From the NCBI RefSeq assembly GCF_900143535.1, contig NZ_FRFA01000001.1, positions 287,552 to 351,551 on the forward strand: a DNA stretch of 64,000 bases, in the 5' to 3' direction. This document shows, one piece after another, positions 18,801 to 27,775 of this stretch (positions are counted from its first letter, which is position 1; each line of letters opens with the position of its first letter). The DNA is from Tateyamaria sp. Alg231-49. GTDB lineage: Bacteria; Pseudomonadota; Alphaproteobacteria; Rhodobacterales; Rhodobacteraceae. The translations under genes were made by a program, and so were the position numbers. The notes beneath the pieces were generated by a model. It saw only the letters and a list, made by a program, of their open reading frames with translations. It was not told the origin of the DNA and ran no database searches.

Positions 18801-19021
18801 TTTTGCCGTTGATCCTTGCCGGTGGAGGCTTTTGGCCGCCGTTCGCGATGTCCGTGGCAGGGGGTGTCCTTCTGTCCACAGTGGTGAGTTTTTACTTTAC
18901 TCCCCCCCTGTTTGCACTGATCCATCGGCGACCCAAACCCAAAAAGGATGGCTTGATCATCGACCTGCCGAATGACCTGCCTTTTGTCCTTTATCCGCCG
19001 CACCAACAGGCCGCAGAATAA
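15878..19021 (+). CDS. Efflux RND transporter permease subunit
   Basis: Inner-membrane proton-driven efflux pump of 1047 residues with the usual RND duplication: TM1, a large periplasmic loop, TM2-6, TM7, a second loop, TM8-12. The TM4 motif is GLLVDAGIVMTDEV, where AcrB has GLLVDDAIVVVENV, so only one of the two relay Asp residues is present. In TM10 the equivalent of the AcrB Lys is Asn (GVSINAAIIILSG). It is translationally coupled to the adaptor. The motif set fits the more distant AcrB/CzcA-like exporters of proteobacteria. The substrate is unknown. Confidence 0.87.
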   Translation: METLTFRQPRIVALALLVIIAAGLASLLAIGRQEDPTITNLFGTVTTQIPGADPARVEALVTQPIEDVLREVAEVDVIESTSATGISIISVELGVTVADTRIEEVWAEIRDDLVALSPTLPTDAFEPEFDTEGGSAFAAIAALSAEPGVPTTILGRYARDFAQNLRNIPGTELVELFGAPEDEVLITLDPTATAALGLTASDISRAIASGDAKGPAGRVRPSGSDLLVSIAGEVETLDRLADIVIRRSDTGAVTYLSQVAEITRGPRLPHTELAIYNGKPAVLVAAKLEPGLQVDVWSGFVRDEIDAYQAQMPVGTQLDLTFDQSRYTADRLTEVGVNMAIGVSLVVGVLLLTLGLRSAMIVALILPVVTLATLFTMNFIGLAIHQMSVTGLIVALGLLVDAGIVMTDEVGQRLQKGMSRMQAAGSSVKRLFAPLLASTITTALSFTPLILLPGPAGDFVGSIAIAVVIMLGWSFVVAVTLTPAIAGHLLPANGTRGGMKGGAVGRTFAASLRWSVNNPVRSIALALVLPITGFAAMPTLTAQFFPGVDRDQFTIEVDLAPGTGIDDTQAVVERLNQRLATVDSIEQVMWVVGRSAPAFYYNIVGARENAPGHAHALITTASPEATEIILRDLQRTLAPVASEADILVRGLVQGPPVNAPVELRFVGNDLTELRALGNEARRVLSGVEPVLITRSTIGAGAPKATITVDEAQAQVLGLDLAQISGQLQAGLEGITGGSMVEGDEELPIRVRLGASTRGSVQAIRDLPILRPDAQALAAQGRWPALPLSAISEVAIEPAASTITRRNGERANTVQAFILRDVLPEEALVEVQAALDTAGFSLPQGVRLELGGDSDARADTLSDLLASLGLIVTLSIAAIALTFNSFRLTAVVLVVSGLSAGLSLLALAVFQYPFGINAIIGVIGSIGVSINAAIIILSGLAQDEDAAAGDRAAMVTVVMGSSRHIVSTTITTFGGFLPLILAGGGFWPPFAMSVAGGVLLSTVVSFYFTPPLFALIHRRPKPKKDGLIIDLPNDLPFVLYPPHQQAAE

Positions 19022-19145
19022 GTTCACAGCTGTCCGTTTTGGCGGCAAAAGTCATTGCAAGCGTTGTGTCCGGTCCCAAACCGACTTGCCAAGCGCTGCG
19101 AAGTCGCGAACACTCTGCCCCATAACGTAAAATGGGGAGTACCAA

Positions 19146-20723
19146 ATGAAACTGACAACATTCCTGTCTGTCGCGGCACTGTTATCCAGCACTGCGCTGG
19201 TCAGCGCCGACACGCTGAAATGGGCACGCGCGGGCGATGCGCTGACACTTGATCCGCATGCCCAGAACGAAGGACCGACAAGCACGCTGGCCCACCAAAT
19301 CATGGAGCCACTGATCATCCGGGATCACACTGGCGCCATCGAGGCGGCTCTTGCCACCGAATGGGGTCCCTCGGCTGACGATCCGAACATCTGGGTGTTT
19401 AAATTGCGCGAAGGTGTCACCTTCCATGACGGTGCGGCCTTCGATTCTGAAGACGTCGTATTTTCGATGAACCGCGCGATGACGCCGGACAGCGACTACA
19501 AGGAACTGCTCGCATCCGTCAAAGAAGTCCGTGCCGCTGGCCCCTACACAGTCGAGATTGTGACCGACGGTCCGAACCCCATCATGCCCAACAACCTCAC
19601 CAATCTGTTCATCATGGACAAGGACTGGGCCGAGGCCAACGGCGCCACCAAAGTACAGGACTATGAAGGTGGCGAGGATACATACGCTGCCAAGAACGCC
19701 AACGGCACCGGTCCTTACAAACTGATCAGCCGCGAACCAGACGTCAAAACCGTGCTTGAAGCCTTTGACGGGTATTGGGGTGCAGGTGAATTCCCGCTGG
19801 ATGTGACGGCCATTGAATACACGCCAATCCAGAACCCAGCCACACGCGTTGCCGCGTTGCTGTCAGGCGAGGTCGATTTCATCCAAGACGTCCCGGTCCA
19901 AGACCTTGAGCGGGTCGCAGGTACCGATGGTTTGGACGTGCGCACAGCACCGCAAAACCGCGTCATCTTCTTTGGGATGAACGTCGGCGATGCGGACCTC
20001 GCAAACGACAACGTCGAAGGCGCCAACCCGCTGGCAGACGTGCGCGTGCGCAAGGCGATGTCGATGGCCATCAACCGCGACGCGATCAAGCACGTGGTCA
20101 TGCGCGGCCAGTCTGATCCCGCAGGTATGATTGCACCTCCTTTCGTGAATGGTTGGGATGAGGCGATGGATTCTTCGTCAACAACCGACTTGGAGGCCGC
20201 CAAGGCGCTGATGGCCGAAGCTGGGTATGGCGACGGTTTCTCGATCCAGCTTGATTGCCCCAATGATCGCTACATCAACGACGAAGCGATCTGCCAGGCG
20301 TCTGTCGGTATGCTGGCGCAAATCGGCGTGACCGTGAACCTCGACGCCAAGCCCAAGGCGCAGCACTTCCCGCTGCTCAGCAATCTGGAAACAGATTTCT
20401 ACATGCTTGGATGGGGCGTTCCAACTTACGACTCCGAGTACATCTTCAATTTCCTCGTTCACGGACGTGACGACAAATACGGGTCGTGGAACGCGACACG
20501 CTACACCAACGACGACTTGAACGCCAAGATCGTCAGTCTTGCATCCAACACCGATTTGGAAGCGCGCAATGCCGACATCGCTGCGATCTGGGAAGTGGTA
20601 CAGGACGAGGCGATCTATATCCCCTTGCACCACCAGGTTCTGAACTGGGGGATGAAGTCGAATGTGGGCACGATTGTCGATCCCGGCGATGCGCCCAAAA
20701 TGAAGTATCTTGAACTGAACTGA
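19146..20723 (+). CDS. ABC transporter substrate-binding protein (SBP family 5, peptide/nickel type)
   Basis: Periplasmic solute-binding protein of 525 residues with a signal peptide ending near ALVSA. Family 5 features include the DTLKWARAGDALTLDPHAQNE opening, FKLREGVTFHDGAAFDSEDVVFS, and NGTGPYKLISREPD. Its relatives bind di- or oligopeptides or other small solutes for Dpp/Opp-type importers. GGGGAG precedes the ATG, and a strong terminator follows at 20749. It is paralogous to the next gene, and both probably feed the permeases at 24646-26581. Confidence 0.87.
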   Translation: MKLTTFLSVAALLSSTALVSADTLKWARAGDALTLDPHAQNEGPTSTLAHQIMEPLIIRDHTGAIEAALATEWGPSADDPNIWVFKLREGVTFHDGAAFDSEDVVFSMNRAMTPDSDYKELLASVKEVRAAGPYTVEIVTDGPNPIMPNNLTNLFIMDKDWAEANGATKVQDYEGGEDTYAAKNANGTGPYKLISREPDVKTVLEAFDGYWGAGEFPLDVTAIEYTPIQNPATRVAALLSGEVDFIQDVPVQDLERVAGTDGLDVRTAPQNRVIFFGMNVGDADLANDNVEGANPLADVRVRKAMSMAINRDAIKHVVMRGQSDPAGMIAPPFVNGWDEAMDSSSTTDLEAAKALMAEAGYGDGFSIQLDCPNDRYINDEAICQASVGMLAQIGVTVNLDAKPKAQHFPLLSNLETDFYMLGWGVPTYDSEYIFNFLVHGRDDKYGSWNATRYTNDDLNAKIVSLASNTDLEARNADIAAIWEVVQDEAIYIPLHHQVLNWGMKSNVGTIVDPGDAPKMKYLELN

Positions 20724-20748
20724 TCCACACGTTCAGCTACAGAAATGG

Positions 20749-20790
20749 CAGGCCCCGGCGCACCAAACCGCCGGGGCCTGTTTTGCTTTT
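20749..20790 (+). terminator. Rho-independent terminator after first substrate-binding protein gene
   Basis: GGCCCCGGCG and CGCCGGGGCC form a perfect 10-bp stem around an 8-nt loop, extended by CA/TG and followed by TGTTTTGCTTTTG. It sits 25 bp after the stop at 20723 and separates the two binding-protein genes into distinct transcripts or sets their ratio. Confidence 0.85.
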
Positions 20791-20923
20791 GACCGGGCGC
20801 CCTGCTTTTGGGCAACCCGACCCACCCAAGGGGAATACCCTTGATGACGCAATCGCTCCCTTTCCATTGCACGGCTTCGTCGCATAGGCTCTCCCGATAC
20901 ACAGACTCGAATGAGGGGTAGAA

Positions 20924-22492
20924 ATGATGCGTAAACTGACCGGAACGGCGCTGGCCGCAATGCTGATCGGCAATGTGGGCCTGGCCGAAGAATTCAAATG
21001 GGCCGAAACGACGGACCCTCAGACGATGGATCCGCATGCGGTGAACTCCGCCCCTGTTTTGGGCTTTCTCAACAACGTCTATGAAGGCCTCGTGCGGCGC
21101 GGCAAGGACATGGCCATCGAGCCCGCTCTTGCGACTGCATGGGAACCGATTGGCGAAGGAGAAGGTTGGCGGTTCATGCTCCGCGAGGGCGTCACCTTCC
21201 ACGGCGGCGAAGCCTTTGATGCGGACGACGTGATCTTTTCCTACCAACGTGCCAGCAATGAAGCCTCCGACACCCGCAGCTGGTTTGCGCCTGTCTCGGA
21301 TGTGATCAAGGTCGATGACTACACCGTCGACATCATGACAACGGCCCCCAACCCGATTTTCCCGGACTCGATCGCCAACTGGATGATCATGGATTCTGGA
21401 TGGGCTGAGGCCAATGGCACATCGCTGCCGGACAAGGAAAACGGCAACTATGCCACGCTCAATACCAACGGGACGGGCGCCTTCATGGTCACAGCGCGCG
21501 AGCCGGGGCTGCGCACGGTTTTGGAACCTCATGCGAGCTGGTGGGATGAAGCAGAGCATAACATCACACGCGCAGAACTGACGCCGATCCAGAACCCGGC
21601 GACGGCTGTGGCCGCGTTGTTGTCCGGAGACGTGGACCTGATCAACCCCGTGCCCATTCAGGATGCAGCCCGGTTGAGCGCGGATTCGTCTGTTCAGGTT
21701 ATTCAGGGCATTGAGGCGCGCGTGATCATGCTGGGCTTTCCACATGAAGCTGACGCGCTGAAGTATTCGGCCGAGACCACGGACGCCAACCCGTTTGCGG
21801 ACGCCCGCGTGCGCCGCGCTGTCGCCCACGCCGTGAACGTGCCTGCCATCCTCCAGACCATCATGCGGGGCAGTGCGGAACCGGCCAGCCAGTTGGTAAG
21901 CCCTGCGATGCGTGGCTATTCCGCGGCCCTTGCCGAGCGGCCTGCATTTGATCCGGACATGGCCCGCGCCTTGCTGGAAGAAGCCGGATATGGGGACGGG
22001 TTCTCCTTTGGCCTTAAGTGCCCCAACGATCGCTATCTGAATGATGAAGCGGTCTGTCAGGCGGTCACGGGGATGCTGGCTCAGGTCGGGATCACGGCGG
22101 TTCTGGATGCGATGCCGGTTCAGAATTACTGGCCTGAACTGCGCGCCGACAACTATGACATGTACCTGCTTGGCTGGTCGCCGGGCACCTTTGATGCCGA
22201 GCATCCCGTGCGCTTTCTCGCTTCTACTCCCAACGAAGAAAAGAAGCTGGGATCGTGGAACTTTGGCGGTTTTTCGAACGCCCGCGTGGATGAATTGCTG
22301 CCTATGATCCAGTCGGAAATTGACGATACCAAGCGTCAGGCCATGCTCGATGAGACGGCTAAAATCTTGCAGGATGAGGTGGCTTACGTGCCTATGTATG
22401 TCCAGCCTTTGGTCTGGGGCGCTGGGGCAAATGTTGCCCTCACACAGCGGCCCGATAACTTCTTTATCCTGCGCTGGGTTACCGTCAACTAA
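20924..22492 (+). CDS. ABC transporter substrate-binding protein (SBP family 5), second copy
   Basis: 522 residues with a short signal peptide (LAAMLIGNVGLA) and the same family 5 layout as the preceding gene: EEFKWAETTDPQTMDPHAVN, FMLREGVTFHGGEAFDADDVI, and the shared LKCPNDRYLNDEAVCQAVTGM segment. The two copies are clearly homologous but diverged throughout, so they likely bind different solutes for one permease. GAGGGG precedes the ATG, and a terminator follows at 22572. Confidence 0.87.
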   Translation: MMRKLTGTALAAMLIGNVGLAEEFKWAETTDPQTMDPHAVNSAPVLGFLNNVYEGLVRRGKDMAIEPALATAWEPIGEGEGWRFMLREGVTFHGGEAFDADDVIFSYQRASNEASDTRSWFAPVSDVIKVDDYTVDIMTTAPNPIFPDSIANWMIMDSGWAEANGTSLPDKENGNYATLNTNGTGAFMVTAREPGLRTVLEPHASWWDEAEHNITRAELTPIQNPATAVAALLSGDVDLINPVPIQDAARLSADSSVQVIQGIEARVIMLGFPHEADALKYSAETTDANPFADARVRRAVAHAVNVPAILQTIMRGSAEPASQLVSPAMRGYSAALAERPAFDPDMARALLEEAGYGDGFSFGLKCPNDRYLNDEAVCQAVTGMLAQVGITAVLDAMPVQNYWPELRADNYDMYLLGWSPGTFDAEHPVRFLASTPNEEKKLGSWNFGGFSNARVDELLPMIQSEIDDTKRQAMLDETAKILQDEVAYVPMYVQPLVWGAGANVALTQRPDNFFILRWVTVN

Positions 22493-22571
22493 AGGACGTG
22501 TCCCAGCATGGGACACATTCGCGCCTAAGCAAAATCAATGGCTTACAGAGGCGCATTTACAAATTATTAGG

Positions 22572-22604
22572 AAACAGGGGCGCCATCGGCGCCCCTGTTT
22601 TCGT
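22572..22604 (+). terminator. Rho-independent terminator after second substrate-binding protein gene
   Basis: AAACAGGGGCGCC-atc-GGCGCCCCTGTTT is a perfect 13-bp stem with a 3-nt loop and a T-rich tail. The A-rich left side also makes it usable from the other strand. Confidence 0.85.
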
Positions 22605-22783
22605 TTGGCCAACGCCGTTGCACGACCCTGATCCGCCACGTTGTTTGTGAAGGCAAAGCGGTCTCGCCAAGGCGGTCAAAAAACCCCCGGCAAGATGGCC
22701 CTCGCACCGAAGGGCACGGGCGTACAATTTCGCAGACAAGTGTGGTATGGCCCGGCCAAAGCAAAAGGCGGGAGGGCCGTGCG

Positions 22784-23554
22784 ATGACGGGTGACCACGT
22801 TTCGATCAACAAAGACATCTGGAATACGGACGCGCCCAATTGGGCAAAGTTTGCGCACCGCCAATGGACCCTAGACACCCCCGAGTGGGGCACGTGGAAC
22901 AACTCAGATGACGGCATCAACATGTTGCCTGCAACGATGACAGACGTGGATGCGATCGAGCTTGGGTGTGGGACGGGATACGTGGCGTACTGGATGTACA
23001 GGCGCGGTGCGCGGGTGACGGCCATTGATATCTCTGCCGAACAACTGGCGACCGCGCGCAAGCTGGCGACACAGCACAGCGCGGACATCACGTTCATCGA
23101 AGGCAACGCCGAGGCGACCGGCCTGCCCGATGCCGCCTTTGATTTTGCGATTTCGGAATATGGTGCGTCGATCTGGTGCAAACCAGAGACGTGGTTGCGC
23201 GAGGCATGGCGGTTGCTGCGCCCCGGTGGGCGGCTGGTGTTCCTTGGTAACCATCCCCTGTCGCTGATCTGCTCACCCCTGAACGGAGCCCCGGCGGAGC
23301 GGGTGCTGCACCGCCCCTACAAGGACATGTGGGGCGCGGATTGGACCGAAGTGGAATTCGAGCCCACGGGTGTATGTTTTAATCTGACGATGGCGGGGTG
23401 GATGGACCTGTTTGCACAGATCGGGTTTGTCGTCACGCGGTATCAGGAGCTTTATGCGCCCAACGACGCCACCGGCACGCGGGACGAGGTGCCTGCGGAC
23501 TGGGCCAAGGACTATCCCGTGGAGCAGGTTTGGCATTTGGCCAAACCGGGCTGA
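22784..23554 (+). CDS. Class I SAM-dependent methyltransferase
   Basis: 256 residues from ATG at 22784, preceded by GGGAGGGC; an upstream ATG at 22742 adds only a basic tail. SAM-binding motif I is AIELGCGTGYVAYWMYRRGA. The acidic ribose-binding position is in VTAIDIS, motif II lies in AFDFAISEYGASIW, and the post-motif in LLRPGGRLVFLGNHP. It belongs to the ubiE/Methyltransf_11-type small-molecule methylases. It lies between the importer's binding proteins and permeases. The substrate is unknown. Confidence 0.82.
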   Translation: MTGDHVSINKDIWNTDAPNWAKFAHRQWTLDTPEWGTWNNSDDGINMLPATMTDVDAIELGCGTGYVAYWMYRRGARVTAIDISAEQLATARKLATQHSADITFIEGNAEATGLPDAAFDFAISEYGASIWCKPETWLREAWRLLRPGGRLVFLGNHPLSLICSPLNGAPAERVLHRPYKDMWGADWTEVEFEPTGVCFNLTMAGWMDLFAQIGFVVTRYQELYAPNDATGTRDEVPADWAKDYPVEQVWHLAKPG

Positions 23555-23680
23555 CTGTTTGGAGCTGCCGGTTTTTTCGACCGACGCCCTCTGTATGCTC
23601 TGGAATTAAGTAAATTTTTCCTTTTGCCGCCTAAGCGTTGCACACGTGAAGCCATCCAGCGCAGCAAAGGAGCATGTCGC

Positions 23681-24526
23681 ATGTTTCAGGCCAATCTTCG
23701 GCGTTCCCAGATTGAGGAGCGCAACACGACCATGTTGCAGGCTGCCGAAAAGTTTCGGAACGGATTGAAAGACGGGAGTGCGTCTGTGAATGACCTGCCC
23801 CGCCTTAAACAAGAGTTTCCGTCTTTTGGAGTGATGCCCTGCAAGGCGGGCAACATTGAATTTGTTATGTTTCACGCCCATGACGACGTGGTGGTGTGGG
23901 AGTATCTGTGGAATGGACCGGATGGCTATGAACGCAACCTGGTCCGCACCTGGATCGACTGGTGTCGCGCCCGTCCCGGCGACATTCTGGACATTGGTGC
24001 CTACACGGGTCTGATGTCTTTGCTCGCCGCTCACGCGCATCCCGACAATACCATCCACTTGTTTGAACCGCTGGAACGAATCATCGAACGGGCCAATGTG
24101 AACGTCAAACTGAACGGCATGGGGCGGCGCATTGCGCGCCATGCCGTTGCCGCGTCGGATACCAACGGGTCGACTGAGATCACGCTTTACCGGGGCGAAG
24201 ATGCTTTGGGAACTGGCAGTGGGATCGGGACCAAGAAGGACAAGAAAGTGATCGGCACCAAAGCCATTGCGACCGCGCGGATCGATGATTTCTTGCCTGA
24301 TCTCAATGCCAAAGCCATCAAACTGGATGTCGAGGGGCATGAACTGGCCGCCCTTTTGGGGCTGGAAAAAACCATCAGCCGGTGCCGCCCTCATATGCTG
24401 GTGGAAAGTTGGGAAAGTGATCGCACGCAGGTTTTGAAGATCATGGCCGAGCACGGTTATGACATGCAGCGCACCGAGCCCGAAGACCGCACGGTAAACA
24501 ACTATATCGCCACGCCGCGATCTTAA
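23681..24526 (+). CDS. FkbM family methyltransferase
   Basis: 281 residues from ATG at 23681, with AAAGGAG upstream. The SAM site is GDILDIGAYTGLMSLLAAHA, and HLFEPLERIIERANVNVKLN is typical of FkbM-type O-methyltransferases. The C-terminus carries IKLDVEGHELAALLGL, the family's most conserved block. These enzymes usually methylate sugar or natural-product hydroxyls. Its place inside a peptide-transport cluster, beside a second methyltransferase, is unexplained. Confidence 0.83.
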   Translation: MFQANLRRSQIEERNTTMLQAAEKFRNGLKDGSASVNDLPRLKQEFPSFGVMPCKAGNIEFVMFHAHDDVVVWEYLWNGPDGYERNLVRTWIDWCRARPGDILDIGAYTGLMSLLAAHAHPDNTIHLFEPLERIIERANVNVKLNGMGRRIARHAVAASDTNGSTEITLYRGEDALGTGSGIGTKKDKKVIGTKAIATARIDDFLPDLNAKAIKLDVEGHELAALLGLEKTISRCRPHMLVESWESDRTQVLKIMAEHGYDMQRTEPEDRTVNNYIATPRS

Positions 24527-24645
24527 GTCGCGCGCGCCGGACGGGCGTCTGTGTGGGCGTCAGATGCTTAGATAACTGGCATGTTCCACGCACAATGCGC
24601 GCATTCCCCTTGACCATCGTCGCGCAGCATTAGCATCCTACCCCA

Positions 24646-25626
24646 ATGCTCGCCTATATCATCCAACGCGTTGTTCAATCCGCCCTTGTCCTGCTGGTCG
24701 TGGGGCTGGTGGCGTTTTCCATGTTCCGATTTGTTGGCGATCCTGTCGATAACATGCTGGGGCAGGAACGCACGCAGGCCGATATTGAGAGGCTGCGCGA
24801 GGTTCTGGGCCTCGATCAGCCGTTTGTGGTGCAGTATTATAAATTTTTGAGCAATGCAGCACAGGGCAATTTTGGTGTGTCCTACCGGCAGGGGCGCCCT
24901 GTGGCAGAGATATTGATGGAGCGGGCCCCCGCAACACTGGAGCTGGCCGCGGTCAGTGGTTTTCTGGCGATTTCCATCGGGATTGCGTTGGGCGTGTTTA
25001 CCGCCATTCGCCGCAACGGAGTGGGTGCCAACCTGATCATGTCGGTGTCCCTGATTGGGGTCTCTTTGCCGACGTTTTTGATTGGTATCTTGTTGATTTA
25101 CCTATTTTCTGTGGAACTTGGCTGGCTACCAAGTTTTGGGCGCGGGGATACGGTGATGATTGGCGGCTGGTCGACCGGGTTTTTGACCAGTTCGGGTTTG
25201 CAGGCGCTTATTCTCCCATCGATTACCTTGGGCCTTTATCAGATGACGTTGATCATGCGCCTTGTGCGATCCGAGATGTTGGAGGTGCTGAGGCAGGATT
25301 ATATCCGCTTTGCCCGCGCCCGTGGTTTGCGGGAACGTGCGGTGAACTTTCGCCATGCGTTGAAGAACACATTGGTGCCGGTGATTACGGTGACGGGATT
25401 GCAGTTGGGATCTATCATTGCCTTTGCCATCATCACCGAGACGGTGTTTCAGTGGCCGGGCGTGGGATTGTTGTTCATCAACGCGATCCAGTTTGTCGAT
25501 ATCCCGGTGATGGCCGCATATCTGATGCTGATTTCGGTGATGTTTGTGGGGATCAACCTGATCGTGGACCTGCTGTATTTTGCCATTGATCCGCGCCTGC
25601 GCGTGGACCGGACAGGGGCGCATTGA
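24646..25626 (+). CDS. ABC transporter permease (DppB/OppB type)
   Basis: Inner-membrane permease of 326 residues with about six helices. The DppB-type N-terminus has LAYIIQRVVQSALVLLVVGL and LGLDQPFVVQYYKFL. The EAA loop that docks the ATPase is RQDYIRFARARGLRERAV. It is followed one base later by the second permease (TGAGATG). It should form the translocation pore with the gene at 25628, energised by the ATPases at 27915 and 28895. Confidence 0.88.
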   Translation: MLAYIIQRVVQSALVLLVVGLVAFSMFRFVGDPVDNMLGQERTQADIERLREVLGLDQPFVVQYYKFLSNAAQGNFGVSYRQGRPVAEILMERAPATLELAAVSGFLAISIGIALGVFTAIRRNGVGANLIMSVSLIGVSLPTFLIGILLIYLFSVELGWLPSFGRGDTVMIGGWSTGFLTSSGLQALILPSITLGLYQMTLIMRLVRSEMLEVLRQDYIRFARARGLRERAVNFRHALKNTLVPVITVTGLQLGSIIAFAIITETVFQWPGVGLLFINAIQFVDIPVMAAYLMLISVMFVGINLIVDLLYFAIDPRLRVDRTGAH

Positions 25627-25627
25627 G

Positions 25628-26581
25628 ATGGTAGATACCCCCCTTCCCGAGGTCGTCGAAAAAGACCCGTCGCGCCTGAGCCTCGCGCTGCGTTCTGATT
25701 TTTTCTATGCATTCAAGCGGTCGCCTGTCGCTGTGGTCAGCTTTGCGTTGGTGGCGCTCTTGGTGCTGTCGGCAGTGTTTGCGCCTTTGATTGCGCCCTA
25801 TGACCCGTTTGACCCTGCATCCTTGAACCTGATGAACGGGTTTTCGGCGCCCATGACCCCCAATGCGTTCACGGGCGAGACCTTTTGGTTGGGCACTGAC
25901 GATCAGGGGCGCGACGTGTTTTCCACCATTCTTTACGGGATGCGGATATCGCTGTTTGTGGGGGCTGCGGCGGTCGCCTTTGCGATGGTGTTGGGCATCA
26001 CTTTGGGGCTGTTGGCGGGCTATGTTGGCGGGTGGACCGAAACGATCATCATGCGCGTTGCGGACGTGCAACTGACCTTTCCGGCGATCCTTGTGGCGAT
26101 GTTGATTTTTGGCGTCGCCAAGGGCGTGACCCCGGTGGAATACCGCGATCAGATGGCGATCTGGGTGTTGATCATTGCCATTGGCCTGTCTGATTGGGTG
26201 CAGTTTGCCCGTGTGGTGCGCGGTGCGACACTGGTCGAAAAGAACAAGGAATATGTGGCGGCGGCCAAGCTGATTGGCCGTACCGGCCCCGCGATCATGG
26301 TGCGTCACATCCTGCCCAATGTGCTGTCGCCCGTGTTGGTCATTGCCACGATTTCGCTGGCCTTGGCGATCATTGCCGAGGCCACTTTGTCGTTCCTTGG
26401 GGTCGGGGCACCGCCCACACAACCCTCGCTGGGCACGCTGATCCGCATCGGGCAAGGCTTTTTGTTCTCGGGCGAGTGGTGGATTTTGCTGTTCCCTTCC
26501 GTCACGCTGCTGGTGCTGGCGCTTAGCGTCAATTTGCTGGGAGATTGGCTGCGCGATGCGCTGAACCCGAGGCTGAGATGA
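25628..26581 (+). CDS. ABC transporter permease (DppC/OppC type)
   Basis: 317 residues from ATG at 25628, immediately after the first permease's stop. The cytoplasmic N-terminus is followed by the OppC_N helix (FKRSPVAVVSFALVALLVL), then FWLGTDDQGRDVFSTILYG and the EAA loop EYVAAAKLIGRTGPAIMVRH. The end overlaps the start of the next gene by 4 nt (ATGA). Confidence 0.88.
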   Translation: MVDTPLPEVVEKDPSRLSLALRSDFFYAFKRSPVAVVSFALVALLVLSAVFAPLIAPYDPFDPASLNLMNGFSAPMTPNAFTGETFWLGTDDQGRDVFSTILYGMRISLFVGAAAVAFAMVLGITLGLLAGYVGGWTETIIMRVADVQLTFPAILVAMLIFGVAKGVTPVEYRDQMAIWVLIIAIGLSDWVQFARVVRGATLVEKNKEYVAAAKLIGRTGPAIMVRHILPNVLSPVLVIATISLALAIIAEATLSFLGVGAPPTQPSLGTLIRIGQGFLFSGEWWILLFPSVTLLVLALSVNLLGDWLRDALNPRLR

Positions 26582-27039
26582 CACGGGCCTTGTGCGCCGC
26601 TGTCGCGATGAGCCTGTTTGCCACCAGCCTCTTGGCACAAGAGCGTGACACATCCGATCTTGCCCGCGAATTGATTGCGGCCCCGCCTTTTCAAACCAAG
26701 ATCGACCGAATTGTCTTTCTCTCAAAGCACCGGGCGCTGCTGCCATTTACGGGATCAGACCTGAGGCCCGACCAGATTGAAATCATCCGCAGCATTTCGG
26801 TCAATGAATGGTCCGAGGCGCGCGGCGAGGTGGTCGATCTTTATGTTGAAGCCTTTGCAAAAACCTATTCCGAGGACGCGCTGAAGAAGCTGATCGCCTT
26901 TTACGCAGATGAGGAATTGCAAAACGCCCTTGCCATGCAAGCGAGCGCCGAGACGCGGGCAACAGACACTCTGATCTCGCTCACACCCCTCGTCGAGGCG
27001 CGGATCAAATCGCGGATGACCAAAGAATTGAGTGACTGA
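26578..27039 (+). CDS. Secreted DUF2059-like protein
   Basis: 153 residues with a signal peptide (TRALCAAVAMSLFATSLLAQ). The helical mature part contains YSEDALKKLIAFYADEELQ, the usual E-x-x-L-x-x-L-x-x-FY pattern of DUF2059 periplasmic proteins. It is translationally coupled to the permease (ATGA), so it is expressed with the importer. No biochemical role is known for the family; a periplasmic accessory to uptake is possible. Confidence 0.72.
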   Translation: MTRALCAAVAMSLFATSLLAQERDTSDLARELIAAPPFQTKIDRIVFLSKHRALLPFTGSDLRPDQIEIIRSISVNEWSEARGEVVDLYVEAFAKTYSEDALKKLIAFYADEELQNALAMQASAETRATDTLISLTPLVEARIKSRMTKELSD

Positions 27040-27080
27040 CCCGGCCGCCGATCATCCAAGGCACGCGGGGCAGTCGTCGC

Positions 27081-27278
27081 TTAGATGCGGGTGACCGCAT
27101 CATCCAGCATGGCCAGTGTTCCACCGTCAGGCGCTGTTGTGCACCACAAGGCACCGGTGGCCATCCAGGTCACGTCCCGGTCGGGCGTGTGTACGGTCAC
27201 CAGCCCTTGTTCGACAGAGACGTTGTGCAAAGAGATGATGGAGAGGAACAATCCGAACGCTTCGGCAGTCAGGCACAT
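27081..27278 (-). CDS. Small hypothetical protein
   Basis: 65 residues, not recognised: MCLTAEAFGLFLS then a beta-rich tail with DRDVTWMATGALWCTT. AAAGGATCC precedes ATG at 27278. The frame stays open further upstream to 27437, but that extension looks like non-coding composition. It lies on the opposite strand inside the transporter cluster. Confidence 0.5.
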   Translation of the reverse strand: MCLTAEAFGLFLSIISLHNVSVEQGLVTVHTPDRDVTWMATGALWCTTAPDGGTLAMLDDAVTRI

Positions 27279-27592
27279 GGGAAGGGATCCTTTCAAAAGG
27301 GGTTCAAGTCCTTTGGCGTCCTCCCGCATCGGTCGTGAGTCTGAGCGTATTGTGCACTTGCAGCATCTCGATGCGGCATTTGTTAAGGCCGGTGCATAGC
27401 AGGCAGATATGCCTGTATTTTTGGCCCACGCCCCCATTTGGCCCGCAAATTAGGCATGTGCGGCGTCCTCACACCGGGACTTGGGCGACATATGCGGACA
27501 TTTGCGCGAACACCCGATTTGCTGTAGCGTCCCAAGTCCGGATTGCAGGCGTGGGCCACCCGCGCCGTCCCATCAACGGACAGGAGGCAAGT

Positions 27593-27775
27593 ATGGAAGC
27601 AATCAAAGTCGCAGAATATGCACAGGCGCTTTATGCCGCCCACGGCGATAAGGCCGAGGTCGAGGCCGCGCGCAGAGCAAATGAAGCGCTGGATGCCAAA
27701 AAGATGGACGAGGCCGAAAACTGGCAGGCCGTCAGGGCGTCAATTCGTCGGCTGCGGGGCCCGAACCAAAGCTGA
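27593..27775 (+). CDS. Small hypothetical protein
   Basis: 60 residues, helical and charged (VAEYAQALYAAHGDKAEVEA, then NEALDAKKMDEAENWQAVRA). AGGAGGC sits 6 nt upstream of ATG at 27593, a near-perfect ribosome site. This and the amino-acid composition argue it is real. No recognised domain; it looks like a short two-helix protein. It lies 139 bp before the ATPase gene. Confidence 0.68.
   Translation: MEAIKVAEYAQALYAAHGDKAEVEAARRANEALDAKKMDEAENWQAVRASIRRLRGPNQS

Noticed and set aside
20615-22516. Minus-strand frame of 633 codons antisense to the second binding protein
   Set aside because: It mirrors the coding bias of a real plus-strand gene with a clear signal peptide and family motifs. 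The antisense product has no recognisable feature.
25553-26746. Minus-strand open frame of about 397 codons antisense to the DppC-type permease
   Set aside because: It is a shadow of the permease codon pattern, rich in Arg, His and Gln, with no domain and no start-site context.
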